Positions 25,901 through 36,849 of a DNA stretch of 46,548 nt are shown here, one piece after another. The DNA comes from Priapulus caudatus (taxonomy: Eukaryota; Priapulida; Priapulimorpha; Priapulimorphida; Priapulidae), in contig NW_014577329.1 in NCBI RefSeq assembly GCF_000485595.1, positions 189,760 through 236,307 of the forward strand, in the 5' to 3' direction. The notes under the pieces were generated by a model that was not told the DNA's origin, made no database searches, and worked only from the letters and a program-made list of their open reading frames with translations. Both the position numbers and the translations under genes were made by a program. Every line of letters begins with the position of its first letter. Position 1 is the first letter of the stretch.

Positions 25901-28900
25901 TGGCTGTTTAGCGTCAGGTGTGCGTGCACTCTCAATACACGAAGCAAATCACACGTGGTTTCACAAATATCTGCGTACCCGTCCACAGATAGATCTCGCC
26001 TGCCATCCATTACGTTTGCAGCGATGTCTGAAGGCGTCTGATGAATGTAACTGTTTACTTACAGTGCTGTCATGTACTTGGCAAGTCACTGAATTTTCTA
26101 GAGGCATTCAACTAAGATCTGTATGTGTGGGTGTGGCGGGGTGGGGGGGAGATCAAAACATTTCACGAGAATTGAATTGTAAGAGTTATTAAATGAATTT
26201 CATTGAAGTGGGTGTTTGATCGCAGTAAATTTTGACCAGAGCAGATTAAAAAACTATGTGAAACGATGTTTGGACTTAAGATGATAGAATTTCACAGATT
26301 TAGGAATGCACGACACCCTTGTGACCCTTGGTTGACCATGGTCAGGATATTATTATCACGGAATATATATTATATATCACGTATTATGATCATGGAAATG
26401 CGAAATGCTGCACAAGCTCAATTTGTACTTATTGCATGGCCAATTGTAGTTTTAACTATCGCTGTGCCTGGCCTAATCTTGTGCACCCATATATGTTAAC
26501 TCATTTATATATAACATCCAGTGATTGTGATCAATTGATTCAATTTCAGGAGCACAATCGTCAATTTTCAGAATTCTTTATACCGTTATTCTGTCTATTG
26601 TTTTGTTTTTGGAAAACTGCTCATGTAAGAATTCACTCTGCATTAGAAAAAAATACGTATCTTATGGAATCACTCTTCAGTCATTAAATTATCGTGTATC
26701 ACAGATTCCGAGAAGTTTAGTCTTAGAGTGTCACTGAAGTTAGAGAGTGGTGTTTGTAATGATGCTAGTTTATTTCATACTATGCACCACTATTGCTGGT
26801 GGTGAGGTATATATGTACCGAGGTGGTCAACACCAGGTCTCACACTCCTCGGGATTAATGCATTGGTGTTTCCTTGCAGACTTGTGGTCATCGGTCGACT
26901 TATTCGAGTTGTTCGATTCCTAAGACTGTTCTCTGAGAAAGAGCAGACAATCGCAGCTGCACGGCGCATGATATCTGAAAACAAGCGGCGCTACCGACAG
27001 GATGGGTTTGACCTTGACCTTACCTATGTTACAGGTACTAACTTAACTCGTTAAATTTGCTACGGATGCCTACAAATCTATGCAGCACCTTAGAAAATGA
27101 CAACTCTTGATGGGAATATTATAAACTCGATATTTAGGTGATTTAATTTAAATTGTGTTCATAATTTGTGCAGGAATTGAAATTGATGAGTGAACAATGC
27201 TACATACCTCAAGGGGATTAATAACATTGACAAACACTCCTAACATTTACTGCAAAAATGTGATAATAAATGATCTAGTTTCCAGTCTTTTGTAAGGCAA
27301 GCAATGTTAATTTTCTAACGTATTCTACATGTTCTACTCACAGATCGTGTCATTGCCATGTCATTTCCATCAACGGGCAAAATGGCTCTCTACAGAAATC
27401 CAATTGGGGTAAGAATCAATCAATTATCGTGTGAAAACATAATTTTCATTGCTGTCAGAATGATTCCAAGATGGAATATCGTATGTAAACATTTGATATT
27501 ACAAGTTCCCAGACTTCAGAGTTGCGATTTAAAACTACAAAAGTTATTGTCTAACATAAAGCTGCCACTAAAATCTACATTCTTGGTATTTATTTGAAAC
27601 CCCTGCAGGATTTGCCTGTAAACATTTCACAATAGAGCAATAGGCATAGCAATAACTGAGCCTATTCATTTTTCTATCAGTCGATGGTGCTTTATTATGT
27701 TGCAGGAGGTAGCCCGGTTTTTGAACTCAAAGCACAAAGATCACTACATGATTTATAACTTATGCAGTAAGTATTAATAAAATTCATCTATCTAGCTACT
27801 TCATCTATAGTTCTAGTTCTCTAGCTAGTTTTGTCATTCTTTTACAATTCAGAACCACTATTTAGTTAATTCTTAATACAGCATACAGTGACAGGTATAT
27901 GTCCATAATACAGGTGAAAGAACTTACGATGTGAGTAAGTTCCATGGACGCGTGGAAAGAGTTATGATAGATGACCATAACGTTCCAAAGCTCAGGTAAA
28001 ATTAAAGTGGTTCAGAATCTTGCTAGTATTTATGCTACATATGGATCCACTTCTAATTTTACATCATGGGTATTCAGTATCCTTATCCTGTATATCTCGT
28101 CTTCATTATTGAAACGTGATCTTTTTATTTCCGGTCCTACTTTACAATTCCTGCAAAAATAAATGGCTAAATTAACATGTTTCTCAAAGTAGATCAATTG
28201 GTGGAATATGCTTGCTTAATCGGTAATAGTAGTAATCCTTTTTGTCATTACCTTGGCAGTTTATTAAATTTATCAGTTTATCAATTTATATCTAGGTACT
28301 CTTTATTTACAATTTCTGAAATGCATTAATAATTATTCAGTTTCTTTTTTCAGGAAAGCCCAATTAATTGAAGCCTTTTTATTATTAAAATTTCATTTTA
28401 TTACATTTTGCTATGCTTGTGGCTTCAGGTTGGGTGAAATACGTTGAACGAGCATTATAATTCTTTTGCAGTGACATGTTGAAGTATGTGCAAAGTGTGA
28501 GCGACTTTATCAATGCTGATCCAGCCAATGTGATTGCAGTGCACTGCAAGGGGGGGAAAGGTCGCACAGGTACCATGATCTGTGTGTGGTTGGTGCAGAG
28601 TGGCCTATTTGAAGAGGCACAGGTATAGCTATATTGCTAGTAACATATATGCTTGCATTCAGGTAAAGCTTTGTCATTCAAAAAACTCATATCGGCTGAA
28701 AATATATCTGAAATAAATAATATTTTCTCAAATAAAAAAATTCAAGAATGCTGCGGTGAATAGCTTATACATTTACACGTTAACAAGCCCCAAAGCAATT
28801 AAGGCTAGATTCAACCTGAAGTTAAACTAATATTTAACTTAATTATTTATGTAAACAAATTAAGTACCCTCATTGAATCAGTTGCCCTCTTTGCATCTGT

Positions 28901-31900
28901 CAGTTGGCACACTATGTGTGGCTCTGGATTGGCCATGCGCGATTTATGGTTGTCTTTTTGCATTGCTATTGTGCATCCTGATTCCTCCCCCGCTATATGA
29001 TGTCAGTACTACTCAAAGGGCATTTAACTCATTCATCACCTCGTATCTTGAAAGAAATTAATGCAGATCAAGAGCTTAGTGAAGCTTAGTAAGCTTGTCA
29101 GGCTTTCCCATTTTCTCAGTATCCAGGCATTTTGCCATTGACAGATAGGATTAGTTGCATTTGCATTTAAAATTTCCAAGTGGATTTTCAAACGGATTTT
29201 TGCGAGTTTGGAATTTATATATTATCCTTTATCATTAGGTATTCATCATTTCTGTACTGTACTTTCTGGCAAATGAATTGTCCTGAAAATGCATGAATGC
29301 ATGCATGCATTTTCATGAATGTAAAGAAAATGCACTTTTAGATATGTATAAAATTCCAAAGTATTTCTAATGTTTTCAAGACTGATCAAGTGTATACTAT
29401 AGTAATGATAACGATTCTGTGCAAGTAACAAGCTGTGGCAATGTGCTGAGGCAAGTATCGGCTATTTTTTACTGCAGGACAGTCTGGATTATTTTGGCTT
29501 CAGACGTACAGATCTGAGCATGAGTCAGAAGTTTCAGGGGGTTGAGACTCCTAGTCAGAGCAGGTTTGTCGGCTATTACGAACAGGTGAAAACCAAGTAT
29601 AATCACCAGCTTCCCCCAGACAAGTTCATCAAGATTGATTCCATCACTATACACGGCATAGCAGGTAGGTATATTTTATGCCATAGCTGTTAAAGGCATG
29701 TTTTTCAGATGAGTGATTATATTAGCTAGTATATAGCAATGTTAGTATTGTAGTTATTTATGTCAGTGACAAAGCAGTGATTGGGTCAGTGCTGTAGATA
29801 TGTAATTATATTGTTAGAGTTATCAAAGCAGTGGCCATTTTCGTGCGTTAAAGAGATGGTTTCTGTAGCTATTCCAATGTCGTAGCTGTCAGTGCAACAC
29901 TATGCATTTGTCATAGCATAGCCCTCTTTATACCCTAGCGGTAATAATGACCTTGTTGTAGATCACTCCCAATAGATATACTATCAGAGTTATACATTGC
30001 TTCCTACATTACACATATAATTATATTATGATCAAACTTCAGGTCTAGGAAACGGCGATGGTAGTGATCTTTACTTTAAGATCTTTGACACAAACAAGAT
30101 CTGTGTTCTGGAGGGCGATGTGGGAATGTACAGAAATTGTCAGGTGTGTAAAATTACTTTTACCTAGAGCCCATAATACTGTAATTGTCTGTAATAGCTC
30201 CAATGCCTTTGTGCTTTCTATCGTCTATTGTATGTTTGTATGGAAACAGTCTACGTTAAAGTTGTTTGTTACATCAGTACCAGAAGTAGCAGAACTTGTT
30301 ATGCTTGTGTACATTCCTATAGCCTCTTGTAAGGTTTATCAAGAACACGTGATATCCTGGTTTAATACGTAGGCTTCCATATATGTCACCATCTATGTGT
30401 TTCATACTTATGCTTATTTTAAGCACAACTTTTACGCTATATGTTTGGGTTGTAACGTATTCATGTTAATAAAGTTTATCTCAGTTAGATCCAAATTAAG
30501 TTAAAAATAACTTATACTGACGAAATTTTCGTCCATTTTTCCGATAGACTTCCTCAGGTCTGATGATTTAAACACCTGAGGAAGTCTATCGGAGAGATGG
30601 ACGAAGATTTCGTTAGTGTAAGTTATTTTTAACTTAATTTGGATCTAACTGAGATAAACTTTATTAACATGAATACGTTACAACCCGAACATATAGCGTA
30701 TTATAGAGATCCGATGAATTTATTCAATCAACTTAAGTAGTGTATTCATATCTTCTATCTAGCATTCACAAAATATTACATTTTTTGTTTTTATCATCTA
30801 CAGGTACAGCACGCTCCACTGCAAGACATGGTGAAGGTTGACCTCCACAAGTGTCCTACACTCTCACAGGAAGTGAAGGTCATGTTCTGGTCAAGGGTGG
30901 TGAGTAGCCTACAAGATGACCCAGTTCTAGGTTGATTACCAGTTCTGTGTTTGTAATAGTTTAATTTTTTTTAGTAAAATTTTTTACTTTGAGCAGTAAT
31001 GATACACCCAATTAAGGTTTCATGCAAAATTTCATAGATTTTTTTATTTTCAGTCTTATTTGGTAGCTAACACCAGGTGCGACCTCTGTAGTGCTTATTT
31101 CTCGGTATATCAATGTATATATGTTAGCTTTCAGGGCGTTTTGATTGCCCACGTATGTGCGCAGTGAGCCGTGGCCCTTTGAACACTGGTGACGTCAGAT
31201 TATGCCAGAATCTATCAGCCTTAACCCGCCTACAGCCGACAACTGCCAGTGATAGTTAAAATTGCCGCGCAGTCGAAAATAGCAGTTGTACCTGGTTGCA
31301 TAGCTTACATCACATATAGGCCCGGGTTTGTTGACATGCAGCTTAGTGACGTCGTGCAGTACGCAGCGTTCGCACGTTTCGCATCAAATTGCAAGTGGTA
31401 ATCTTCAAGATGGACAGAACATTTACCAATTTGTTGTAGTTTCAGTTAATCATGGCTATGTCGCAGTAATTACCAACAGTAGATGTTTCATATATTCACC
31501 CATTTCGCACAATCATTGTCAATCATTGTGAAAAATAGAAAAATCCTGATTTCTCCGTTTGGATTTCGACCACAGTAGCCGATGTATAAATGGCTATACC
31601 TCTGTCATTATAACTCAGAATAATTTAATTTTACACTCATTTTAATAGCAATACCTGTGCAAAAGCTTGAGTGTATCCTTAATGTGTACTTTCCACTGAT
31701 ATACGAAAAACTAGTTGCCTATTGTGAGTGACGTTTTCGCCCTTATAGTCCATAGCCTTTTCTGTAAGTGCTGTTACAACTGCAGCACAAGCACGTACTC
31801 TCACTGTGGCGTCTGTTCATAAAGACACATAGGTGCAGACGAATGTGTTGTGCATATATGCAAAATGTGGTTTGTCTGTGCTGTTTATAATTAACGTGTC

Positions 31901-32503
31901 ATGCTACAGCCATTATTTGCCGTCATTTAGCTGTAATTACAATGACGACAGTAATGATGTGTCAATCATGGGAGTTAATGCAAATAATTTATACTGATTT
32001 GCAGAAAAAGGTTCCATGTGAATATGACGACTGCGCCTTCTACTTTTGGTTTCACACTTCATTTGTTGAAAACAGGTAATAATTATAATTTCTCTCAAAA
32101 TTTTCTCGTTAACTTAGAGCAGAGTCCTGCTATTGGCAATGATGCCAAACAATACATGATTTCTAAGCATTATGCATGCTGGATACATATGTAGTGTGAT
32201 GTAGATGGCAAATGTTGAAAATTCTTACTATGATAGTAGAAGGTATGTAAGAATGTGGATTTTTTTTAGTGCTTTGTGTGACAGTCGTATTTTCAATAAG
32301 TGAACCTTTATTAGTGTTATAAAATAAAGCTGTACATAACACTCCTACGTCATCCTTTTCTTTATAGATTACTCATACCAAGGAATGAGCTTGACAATCC
32401 ACATAAACCAAAGACTTGGTCACACTACAAGGACAAGTTTTCTGTAGAGTTGGTATTCAGTCGAGGCGAGACACATGGCTCTCTACGAGTAAGCCCAGTA
32501 TGA
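13787..32503 (+). CDS. VSP: Voltage-sensing phosphoinositide phosphatase (VSP/TPTE family), 13 exons, complete
   Basis: Joined exons: 13787-13935, 22336-22539, 23367-23477, 26880-27034, 27344-27408, 27706-27766, 27914-27995, 28472-28622, 29478-29664, 30043-30143, 30804-30899, 32005-32075, 32368-32503. They total 1569 nt (522 residues plus TGA), stay in frame at every junction and use GT-AG ends. Order of parts: acidic cytosolic N-terminus (1-50), S1 (~66-86), S2 (~96-117, Glu109), S3 (~127-147, Asp130), S4 with Arg161, 164, 167 and 170 at every third position, basic linker (~183-194), PTEN-like phosphatase with [11 protein letters not shown] (Cys301, Arg307), and a C2 domain to the end. Members of this family sit in the plasma membrane, where depolarisation switches on dephosphorylation of phosphoinositides. 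The second Gly in the P-loop (Gly304, Ala in PTEN) is the VSP form, which is linked to activity on PI(4,5)P2. The length fits family members of about 510-580 residues. Identity is secure; substrate range is inferred. Confidence 0.96.
21790..21900. repeat. Clean (GTGCGTGC)n microsatellite, second version
   Basis: Tandem GTGCGTGC with interspersed GTGTGT, in the large VSP intron 1. The open frame through it is a composition artefact. Confidence 0.85.
22336..22539 (+). CDS. VSP: VSP exon 2: voltage-sensor helices S1 and S2
   Basis: The exon follows GTGCAG and ends before GTAAGC; both junctions are phase 2. It encodes residues 50-118: a short amphipathic lead ([10 protein letters not shown]), S1 with Asp76 and Asp83 in the helix, an extracellular loop GNDNLHRT, and S2 with FMVEITLR, in which Glu109 is the usual charge-transfer partner for S4 arginines. 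This frame has no stop, unlike the damaged version at 12027-12251. Confidence 0.93.
22557..22609. mobile_element. 53 bp hairpin insertion present in only one version
   Basis: CAAGAGCAGATAATACAC pairs with GTGTATTATCTGCTCTTG. It is flanked by TACATA at 22551-22556 and 22610-22615. The other version (about 12260-12275) lacks it. It sits 17 bp after the exon 2 donor, inside VSP intron 2. Confidence 0.7.
22616..22700. repeat. Second short palindrome in VSP intron 2
   Basis: TATCAGGGGTTGAATAATGAC on the left mirrors GTCATTATTAACCCCTGATA on the right. It is retained, in damaged form, in the other version at about 12280-12345. It belongs with the TATCAG-ended hairpins elsewhere in the window. Confidence 0.6.
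23367..23477 (+). CDS. VSP: VSP exon 3: voltage-sensor helix S3
   Basis: The acceptor is TATTGCAG and the donor GTAAGT, both phase 2. It encodes residues 118-155 with [14 protein letters not shown] leading into a hydrophobic run ending YLALE. Asp130 is at the conserved S3 position of voltage-sensor domains. The exon is 111 bp and lies near the end of the duplicated block; the other version at 13041-13170 is frameshifted. Confidence 0.93.
24472..24735. mobile_element. MITE with ~45 bp terminal inverted repeats
   Basis: The left end CACATGCACTTGGAGCGTTT and the right end (reversed) CACAGGCACTTGGAGCATTT continue as CAATAAAATATAATGCTAAA in both arms. GTGTTGGA occurs at 24464-24471 and 24733-24740 and may be the target duplication, although it overlaps the inferred end. 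Related ends without a full partner are at about 33350-33445 and 42390-42445. It lies in VSP intron 3. Confidence 0.7.
24985..25193. repeat. GA-rich purine tract
   Basis: About 210 bp almost wholly A and G on this strand (GAGAGAGA, GGGAGAGG, AGACAGAGAGAG). It can form triplex (H-DNA) structure. All open frames across it on both strands are compositional. It lies in VSP intron 3. Confidence 0.85.
25783..25898. repeat. 58 bp tandem duplication
   Basis: Two adjacent copies (25783-25840 and 25841-25898) beginning CCCACTGGTT and ending GCCATGTAG; they differ at only a few positions (TTCATCAG against TTTACCAG). It lies in VSP intron 3. Confidence 0.9.
26880..27034 (+). CDS. VSP: VSP exon 4: S4 sensor helix and basic linker
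   Basis: The acceptor is CCTTGCAG and the donor GTACTA. It encodes residues 155-206 and one base of the next codon. [13 protein letters not shown] carries four arginines (161, 164, 167, 170) spaced every three residues, the signature of a moving S4 helix. It continues into [13 protein letters not shown] and the basic [15 protein letters not shown], which matches the phospholipid-binding linker that couples the sensor to the phosphatase in this family and in PTEN. This exon is outside the duplicated block, so it is present once. Confidence 0.96.
27344..27408 (+). CDS. VSP: VSP exon 5: start of phosphatase domain
   Basis: A 65 bp exon after TACTCACAG and before GTAAGA. It encodes [12 protein letters not shown] followed by [10 protein letters not shown], the conserved entry into the PTEN/VSP phosphatase fold (first strand and loop). 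The phase 1 join with exon 4 restores Asp; the 3' end is phase 0. Confidence 0.94.
27706..27766 (+). CDS. VSP: VSP exon 6: phosphatase domain helix
   Basis: A 61 bp exon after ATGTTGCAG and before GTAAGT. It encodes [20 protein letters not shown], matching the region after the first helix of the PTEN-type phosphatase fold (helix, turn, then strand with the YNLC pattern). The short length made it invisible as an isolated open frame, but both junction phases fit. Confidence 0.93.
27914..27995 (+). CDS. VSP: VSP exon 7: WPD-type catalytic loop
   Basis: An 82 bp exon after AATACAG and before GTAAAA. It encodes [17 protein letters not shown] and then [10 protein letters not shown]. The DDHNVP segment lies where PTEN-family enzymes carry the loop that closes on substrate; Asp269 is the best candidate for the general acid position. 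Phase 1 in, phase 2 out. Confidence 0.94.
28472..28622 (+). CDS. VSP: VSP exon 8: active-site P-loop
   Basis: The acceptor is TTTTGCAG and the donor GTATAG. It encodes [18 protein letters not shown], then [20 protein letters not shown]. Cys301 is the nucleophile and Arg307 binds phosphate in the CX5R motif; both are intact, so the enzyme is predicted to be catalytically competent, unlike the inactive vertebrate TPTE relatives. Two lysines flank the glycines, as in active VSPs and PTEN. Confidence 0.96.
29478..29664 (+). CDS. VSP: VSP exon 9: gating loop, end of phosphatase, start of C2
   Basis: The longest internal phosphatase exon (187 bp), after TACTGCAG and before GTAGGT. It encodes [12 protein letters not shown], then [20 protein letters not shown], the conserved TI/gating-loop region that shapes the pocket, then the linker [17 protein letters not shown] that begins the C2 sandwich. 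Phase 0 in, phase 1 out. Confidence 0.95.
30043..30143 (+). CDS. VSP: VSP exon 10: C2 domain strands
   Basis: A 101 bp exon after AACTTCAG and before GTGTGT. It encodes [19 protein letters not shown] and [14 protein letters not shown]. The alternating strand/turn pattern with the YFKIFD core is typical of the PTEN/VSP C2 domain, which binds membrane and contributes to the active site. Another frame of the same stretch is open past the donor, but it lacks family similarity. Confidence 0.93.
30433..30700. mobile_element. Foldback MITE in VSP intron 10
   Basis: Two arms of about 125 bp: TACGCTATATGTTTGGGTTG on the left and its reverse at 30681-30700. They include TTAATAAAGTTTATCTCAG and CGATAGACTTCCTCAGGT, with a ~12 bp loop near 30560-30572. 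A few mismatches exist between the arms. Flanking TA could be the target duplication. It has no coding capacity. Confidence 0.85.
30804..30899 (+). CDS. VSP: VSP exon 11: C2 domain strands
   Basis: A 96 bp phase 0 exon after CATCTACAG and before GTGAGT. It encodes [20 protein letters not shown] and [12 protein letters not shown], matching the middle C2 strands (hydrophobic strand, Pro/Leu turn, VMFWS core). The intron before it holds a 268 bp foldback element. Confidence 0.93.
30901..32004. other. VSP intron 11, nothing recognised
   Basis: 1.1 kb between exons 11 and 12. No clear inverted repeat or coding exon was seen. A small open frame at 31328-31531 is not bounded by splice signals matching the gene phase. 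Confidence 0.6.
32005..32075 (+). CDS. VSP: VSP exon 12: C2 domain strand with [11 protein letters not shown]
   Basis: A 71 bp exon after GATTTGCAG and before GTAATA. It encodes [20 protein letters not shown] then VEN. The [11 protein letters not shown] pattern is the conserved late C2 strand in VSP/PTEN, where the Trp/Phe core packs the sandwich. It ends in phase 2 and joins Arg in the last exon. Confidence 0.94.
32368..32503 (+). CDS. VSP: VSP exon 13: C2 C-terminus and stop
   Basis: The acceptor is TTTCTTTATAG. It encodes [20 protein letters not shown], then [13 protein letters not shown], ending in TGA at 32501-32503. LxxxELDNPHK is a conserved element preceding the final C2 strand. A sequence reading as a donor (CGA|GTAAGC) lies five codons before the stop, so an alternative C-terminus is possible. 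No canonical AATAAA follows within 1.3 kb; the first, at 33866-33871, is inside a repeat and is not assigned. Confidence 0.93.
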
Positions 32504-34850
32504 TATATACTACCCACCAGTTTACACATATTGCTGCCTCAGTGCATTGTTAGCTATGGTGAACTATAGTTCCATATATAGGACTGCATTCATAGTTATA
32601 ACCACTGCCACTAGTACTCCCATGCTGAAAAGCCCGTGTGTCATCTACATGGTGAATGTACTACACTCCTCCTATACTGAATCTGGTCTCAAGAGGCCAC
32701 CAGCATCACAGGTTAAGCTCATGTGCTCACAGATTAAGCTCACTCATGTGAATTACCCATTGGTAATTAGCAACACCTGCTTCTTGCCGAGGCCGTTATT
32801 GATTAAGTGGTTCAGGAGCAACATGGTGAAATAACTGCTTTTATGTGTGCCGCAAGAGTTCAGTTTGCCAGATTGATCTGACACACAGATGTCATCCAGC
32901 CCTCTGTGTGACAATAATATACATACAGATGTAGAAAACAAACTTGTGTAGAATCACAGATACTCTTCACACTGAGCATCAACAAAGAAAATGCTTTTTT
33001 AGACAATCATGCGTACGTAGAATGTTTAGTACTTGTGGTTGATGTGAAATGCATATTTTTTCAATTTATACAGTCTTTCTTCGCTATAAGGCGTACGTCG
33101 TGCCATATAGTGCATGTCCATGGCACGTGATGCATCTGGCTTTTTATAGTAATGCAATGGAATATAATGTCCTAAAATATCTTGTCTGAAATTGTAATTA
33201 TGTCTGTAATAATAATTATCCTGATACGTTGGGTTATAAAAAGACCCAGACAATGAATGTTATTTATTGCTTAGTATATGTGCTCTATCAAGGCTTGAGT
33301 TTGGAGAGAGTGTGAACTGCATTTACAGGATACTGTTACTGGTATAGGCGAAAGAGAATAGAATAGAAACATTAAGACTTTGGTAGTAAATACAGTTCGT
33401 GTTTATTTACCATCATTTTATTATTGAATGTTCCAAATGCCTGTGTGTCAAACCATGTCTTCCAAAAATGTCTGAAGTTTGGCCTTGGCCCCACTGCCCT
33501 TTGACCTCCAATTTTGCCAAGGTGACGGATTTTCTCCCTATGACTCTATCTGCCAAATATCAGGAGCATAGGTCAAGCCATTTACTTTTGTGCCGCAATA
33601 TTGAAATTCCCCAAAACTGGTCTTATACCTTACCCTTAAGTCAAGGTGGGAATATTCCCCCTTTCTTCCTCCTTTCTAGCCTTTGTTGATCCCCCAATTT
33701 CGATCTCCTAATGCATTTTTGGATTTCCCCCTACGTCCCGTGAATGACAACACCATCATCAAGCCTGTCAGTAACATCAATGTTAAGCCTTCCCCTTGAG
33801 AGTCAACAGGTCACCAGTCAGCTATTCTTTGCACATTGGTGGAAAGTGCATTTCATTGCCCTATCAATAAAGCCATAAAAACTGGTCACCACTGAAACGA
33901 GTTTTATTTCACTTGCTCCGTCAGACCATGTCTTCAGAGACTGTCTAAAATCTGTCCTTGGTCATACTGCCCTTTGACCTGTGACAGCAAGCTTTTGTGA
34001 CCATTATGGATTTTTACCATTATGCTATATATACCCAATATCAAGAGCATAGGCCAAACCGTTTACATTTGTGCCGCAATTACACATTTCCTCCTTTACT
34101 GTCATCAGATAGAGACGAAAGGCAGGAGGTCTCGTTGTCAGTAGTTTATTCAGTGAAAAACTAAAAATGAAAATACAGAGAATACGTTCTTACTACATAC
34201 TACAGCTGTATCCTACGTAAACAGTAATTGTTCTCTTAGAAAACCGCGCGAATATATAAACTCGAATTGAATGTAATTTAGCTATCAGATTGAACGTACA
34301 CCTATTCTGCATCTACGTCAACACTATGAATATGACACATGCTTTCTGAAGTTATAATAATACTGCAGTAGAACGTTAGCACTAAAAAACTTACATTTTG
34401 GCATGCCGACGCTCGATGGGACAGTAGCGGTGACACCGACAGTAGTGTACGCGCGAAGCAAAACAGGCTTTACATATAAAGGGTACGCTATGAAACACGG
34501 GAATTAAACATGTGGCGCCCTCACCACTAAACTGATTATTCAAACAGGTACAAATACAAACGTACCGTACAAATACATATAAATACTGCTGCGATTAACC
34601 TCCTATACCGGAAATTAAGTGGGGAATAATACCCCTTCCTTCCCCCTTTCTAGCCTTTAACCCTTGCCCCCCCCCCCTGTGATTCGATATCCCAATGTTT
34701 TTTTGGATTGCCCCCTACGTCCAGAATATCGACAACGTATATCAAGCCATTTAGATTTGCGCCCATAGTGTTGATGGGTAGACGAACAGACAAAGGGACA
34801 GACGGATGGATGCTAATGCTACAAGCTGCATCTGATTGTGTCAGATAAGC
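32504..34850. other. VSP 3' flank and degenerate repeats
   Basis: The first ~800 bp has no recognised element and may include the 3' untranslated region. At 33350-33445 there is a one-ended relative of the 24472-24735 MITE. From 33450 to 34120 two diverged copies of the dispersed repeat occur (CCATGTCTTC ... TTTGACCT, GTGCCGCAAT). From about 34600 another copy ends at the array described next. Confidence 0.55.
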
Positions 34851-36538
34851 TAAACAAGTGCCGCGGAGCGACATCGCTCATCTCACGTCTACTGCGGTGA
34901 CTCCTGTGGTGGAGTGGGCGATTCTAGTAAACCCTGTTAGTCCCAAATGTGTTCACATACGCCGCCGAAACAGTGGAAGGCACAGGATGGTATCAGGAAC
35001 CTTCTCGAAGGAATGTTCGTTGGGATCGTTATGAAGTTGCCACGAGATGGCGCGTACGTTTAAGTGTCTTGAGATTAAAGATGGGAGCTCCCATCGTACG
35101 TAGTAGCAACAACTATTTGCAAGACAGAATAGTAAGCACTCATCCATTTACCTACGCAGAGCCTACAGGCTGAAATAGATAGCTGCACCTGTAACTAATT
35201 AAACGCAAGGCAAAAATACACAGTACTATCACCACCACATTGCACGCTGGCAGTGGCTACTGCAGTGGCATAAGTTACATGTGAACGCACTGACAGTACA
35301 GAATGCCATAGAAATTATACGATTTAAGGAGCATAAACCTTCTTCAACTAATTTAGCTTTTGAAATTTCACTGTGACATTGTATATAGCCTCATACGTCC
35401 AGGCATGTATTAGATTCTACTAGCAAACCAGCAGTCAAATTCTTTCTAACAGTAAACAAATCCATGTTTAACCCTCCTTCTGAGGGTCAAAAGGTTAGTC
35501 CGACACTTACTCTTCGCATGTCAGCGGAAAGTTTCAATGGTGTCGCATGGTCCTTATTTCAATAAAACCATAAAAATGGTAGGTCACCGCTGAAACAAAA
35601 AGTTTTTCATCGCTCCGTCAGACCATGTCCTCAGAAAATGTCTAAAATCTGCCCTGTGCCCATTGACCTTTGACCTGTGACCTCCAATTTCGGCACAGTG
35701 ATGCCTTTTCCTACCATGATGGCTATACACGACTATCACGAGCCTGTCGACGCGTTTAGATTTGTGTGCCGCAATTCTGCATTTCCTCCCTATACCTTAA
35801 GTTAAGGAGGAAATGTTTCCCCTTCTTTTACACCTTTGACTCTTGACCTTTGACCCCCAGTTTTGACATCTCACCTCGTTTTCGGATTCCCCCCCCCCAC
35901 GTCCCGAATATCGTGACCGTACGTCGAGCCGTTTAGATTTGTACCCAACTTGTGACAAGACGAACGGACGCACGCTATGTCGCATTCTACAAGCTGCATC
36001 TCACTATGTCAGATGAGCTAACAAGTGCCGCGGAGCGACATCGCTCATCTAACGCTACTTGCGGTGACTCTGTGGTGGGAGTGGTGGGATTCTAGTAAAC
36101 CCGTTAGTTCCAATATGCTGTTCACATACACGCCGAAACGATGGGAATGCACAGGGATGGTATCAGGAACCTTCTCAAAGGAATGTTCGTTGGGATCATT
36201 ATGAAAGTTGGCCACGAGATGGCGCGTACGTTTTAAGTGTCTTCAGATTAAGATGGAAGCTCCCATCATACGTAGTAGCAACAACTATTTGCAAGACAGA
36301 ATAGGTAAGCACTCATCCATTTACCCTACGCAAGCCTACAGGCTGCAATAGAGAGCTGCCACCTGTAACCAAATTAAACGCAGGCAAAAACTACACAGTA
36401 CACCAACACATGCACTGGCAGTAGCCACTGCAGTGGCATAGGTTACATGTAACATTACTGACAGTACAGAATTCCATAGAAATTATACGATTTAAGGAGC
36501 ATTAAAAAAAAAAAAAAAAAGAAAAAAAAAAAAAAAAA

Positions 36539-36572
<34 letters not shown>

Positions 36573-36592
36573 ATAAAAAAAACACAAAAAAG

Positions 36593-36643
<51 letters not shown>

Positions 36644-36645
36644 AA

Positions 36646-36697
<52 letters not shown>

Positions 36698-36801
36698 AAA
36701 AAAAAAAAAAGTTAAAAAAATAAAAAAAAAAAAGAAAACCAAAAAAAAAAAATATAAAATAAAAAAAAAAAAAAAAAAACAAAAAAAAAAAAAAAAAAAA
36801 A

Positions 36802-36849
<48 letters not shown>

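Noticed and set aside
26266-26687. Two open frames in VSP intron 3, one with a hydrophobic run
   Set aside because: Neither fits the exon phases; the sensor helices are fully accounted for by exons 2-4.
30058-30372. 104-codon open frame overlapping VSP exon 10
   Set aside because: It is a shifted frame reading through the donor into the intron; the family-matching frame ends at 30143.
36455-36782. Poly-Phe open frames on the minus strand
   Set aside because: Translation of the poly(A) block; no coding signal.
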